Both the position numbers and the translations under genes were made by a program. DNA of 7,491 nt from Actinomycetota bacterium. GTDB lineage: Bacteria; Actinomycetota; Humimicrobiia; Humimicrobiales; Humimicrobiaceae. The stretch covers positions 1 to 7,491 of the forward strand of contig JAMCSM010000167.1 in the NCBI GenBank assembly GCA_023380915.1, written 5' to 3'. A model generated the notes under the pieces. The model was not told where the DNA came from. It saw only the letters and a list, made by a program, of their open reading frames with translations, and searched no databases. Of this stretch, positions 6,301 through 7,491 are shown one piece after another (position 1 is the stretch's first letter; every line of letters begins with the position of its first letter).

Positions 6301-7466
6301 GAAAAAGTTTAAAAAAAATTATAAGCCTGATAATTATAGTAGTGGTTTTAATAGCAGGAACATATTTCTACAAGAAGCATAAAAAAGGAAATACTTCAGC
6401 CTTTCAGACGGCAAAGATTACAAAAGGCGGCATCACAGAAACTGTTGAAACCACAGGAACGGTTAATCCTATAATCACCGTCAACGTTGGAAGCAGAGTT
6501 TCAGGAACAATAACAAACCTGTATGCTGACTATAACTCTGTTGTAAAAAAAGGAGAGGTTATTGCCGTAATAGACCCATCCCCTTATGAAATTGCGCTAA
6601 ACCAGGCAAAAGCGACTCTTTTACAGTCAGAGGCAAAACTTACAGGGGATGAAGCCACACTTGCAAATGATAAGCTAACAAAGGAAAGGGACCTGAGTCT
6701 CTACAAACAGAACTTTATCGCCAAAAACCAGCTGGATAATGACACTACTGCCTATAATACTGCCAAAGCCAACGTATCAGCCGATAAAGAGGAAATTGAT
6801 GGAAATCAATATGCTGTACGAAATGCTGAACTGAATATCAGCTATACAAAAATTATTTCACCGGTAAACGGTATTGTGATTTCACGAAACGTTGATGTGG
6901 GGCAGACAGTAGCTGCAAGTTTCCAGACCCCAACACTTTTTGAGATAGCACAAAACCTTAAAAAAATGGAGATAGATACCAATGTCAATGAAACAAACAT
7001 AGGAAGTATAAAACCCGGGCAGGAGGCGGATTTTACTGTATACGGATACCCGGATACAACCTTTAAAGGAACAGTATACCAGGTAAGAATAGCGCCCACC
7101 ACAATTCAAAACGTTGTTACCTATGATGCTGTTATAAACGTCAGCAATCCTGATTTAAAATTAGTACCGGGCATGACTGCCAACGTGTCTATAATAGTGG
7201 CAAAAAAGAATAATGTTTTAAGAATTCCAAACTCAGCCTTAATAGTACGTATGCCAAAACAGTATCCTGTGCATAAAAAAACAGGTATATGGCTGATTGA
7301 AAAGGGAAAGCCCCTGTGGGCTGCCATAAAAACAGGAATAAATGATGATAATTATACACAGCTCGTATCAGAAAACATAAAAGAGGGTGAAAAAGTCATT
7401 ATTGGGGTAAGCCTGCAGACAGGCCAGGGTTTTAATAGAGGTCCAAGGGGACCGGGAATGTTCTAG
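6297..7466 (+). CDS. MacA/HlyD-family periplasmic adaptor (membrane fusion protein)
   Basis: This 389-residue protein is anchored by one N-terminal transmembrane segment (about 8-24 after a basic start) and spans the periplasm, linking an inner-membrane pump to the TolC channel. The order is: first half of the lipoyl/barrel-sandwich domain (about 45-95; ETTGTVNP at 51-58, VGSRVSG at 64-70); an alpha-helical hairpin (about 97-183); the second lipoyl half (ISPVNGIVISR, about 187-197, VGQTV at 201-205); a beta-barrel (about 222-305, with VPGMTANV at 290-297); and a membrane-proximal domain. VGSRVSG and LYADYNSVVKKGEVIA-like residues at 75-90 resemble MacA. The hairpin-tip motif RxxxLxxxxxxS that meets TolC is present at R131 and L135 but has A142 instead of Ser. 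A Gly/Pro/Arg-rich tail ends the protein. A MacB-type ABC or other pump gene should follow; it is outside the window. Confidence 0.92.
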   Translation: MRKSLKKIISLIIIVVVLIAGTYFYKKHKKGNTSAFQTAKITKGGITETVETTGTVNPIITVNVGSRVSGTITNLYADYNSVVKKGEVIAVIDPSPYEIALNQAKATLLQSEAKLTGDEATLANDKLTKERDLSLYKQNFIAKNQLDNDTTAYNTAKANVSADKEEIDGNQYAVRNAELNISYTKIISPVNGIVISRNVDVGQTVAASFQTPTLFEIAQNLKKMEIDTNVNETNIGSIKPGQEADFTVYGYPDTTFKGTVYQVRIAPTTIQNVVTYDAVINVSNPDLKLVPGMTANVSIIVAKKNNVLRIPNSALIVRMPKQYPVHKKTGIWLIEKGKPLWAAIKTGINDDNYTQLVSENIKEGEKVIIGVSLQTGQGFNRGPRGPGMF

Positions 7467-7491
7467 AAATGCCACTATTATAGACACGTTG
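7467..7491 (+). other. Right-edge stretch after the adaptor; next gene not resolvable
   Basis: Only 25 nt remain. An ATG at 7469 reads M-P-L-L and then stops. The overlapping frame from 7477 reads I-I-D-T-L without a stop. No gene can be called, although a pump gene is expected nearby from the operon context. Confidence 0.3.

Noticed and set aside
7411..7453. Two small hairpins, GCCTG-N4-CAGGC (7411-7424) and GGTCC-N4-GGACC (7440-7453), near the adaptor 3' end, considered as a terminator
   Set aside because: Both lie inside the coding sequence, have only 5-bp stems and are not followed by a T-tract.

Overview
The window is an AT-rich (roughly one third G+C by eye), gene-dense stretch of a Gram-negative bacterial chromosome. 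An outer-membrane TolC-type channel with a matching periplasmic adaptor requires a double membrane. Short intergenic gaps, 4-bp ATGA gene overlaps and near-consensus sigma70 promoters are ordinary bacterial features. Nothing in the window fixes the phylum. The composition and gene families would suit an AT-rich Nitrospirota-like, deltaproteobacterial or similar lineage, but that is a guess.

Layout from left to right. Positions 5-76 hold a tRNA-Gly(GCC) on the minus strand with its own near-perfect promoter at 101-129. Positions 130-302 carry no gene but contain a long imperfect inverted repeat (166-289) that folds best as minus-strand RNA. Then comes a minus-strand cluster, in transcription order: a P2-type cation-transporting P-type ATPase (4466 to 1923), a rhomboid-fold intramembrane serine protease (1914 to 1288) and a UDP-glucuronate-4-epimerase-type sugar-nucleotide epimerase (1268 to 303). 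Gaps of 8 and 19 nt suggest one operon.

A compact divergent control region (about 4467-4573) separates this from a plus-strand operon: a MarR-type repressor, a TolC-family outer-membrane channel and a MacA/HlyD-type periplasmic adaptor. The last two junctions are 4-bp ATGA overlaps. The inner-membrane pump (an ABC or RND transporter) that must complete the tripartite efflux machine is not in the window and is expected just past the right edge.

The best-supported regulatory reading is at the divergent region. The repressor promoter is TTGACA-17-TATACT, with a 21-bp near-perfect palindrome covering the -10 and the predicted transcription start. That fits autorepression of an efflux operon by its MarR protein. 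The ATPase promoter on the other strand has TATAAT as the exact spacer of a second perfect inverted repeat. No clearly novel multi-gene system is visible. The most rewarding points are this control region, the structured element at 166-289, the rhombosortase-like features of the protease, and the non-canonical ion-site residues of the ATPase.
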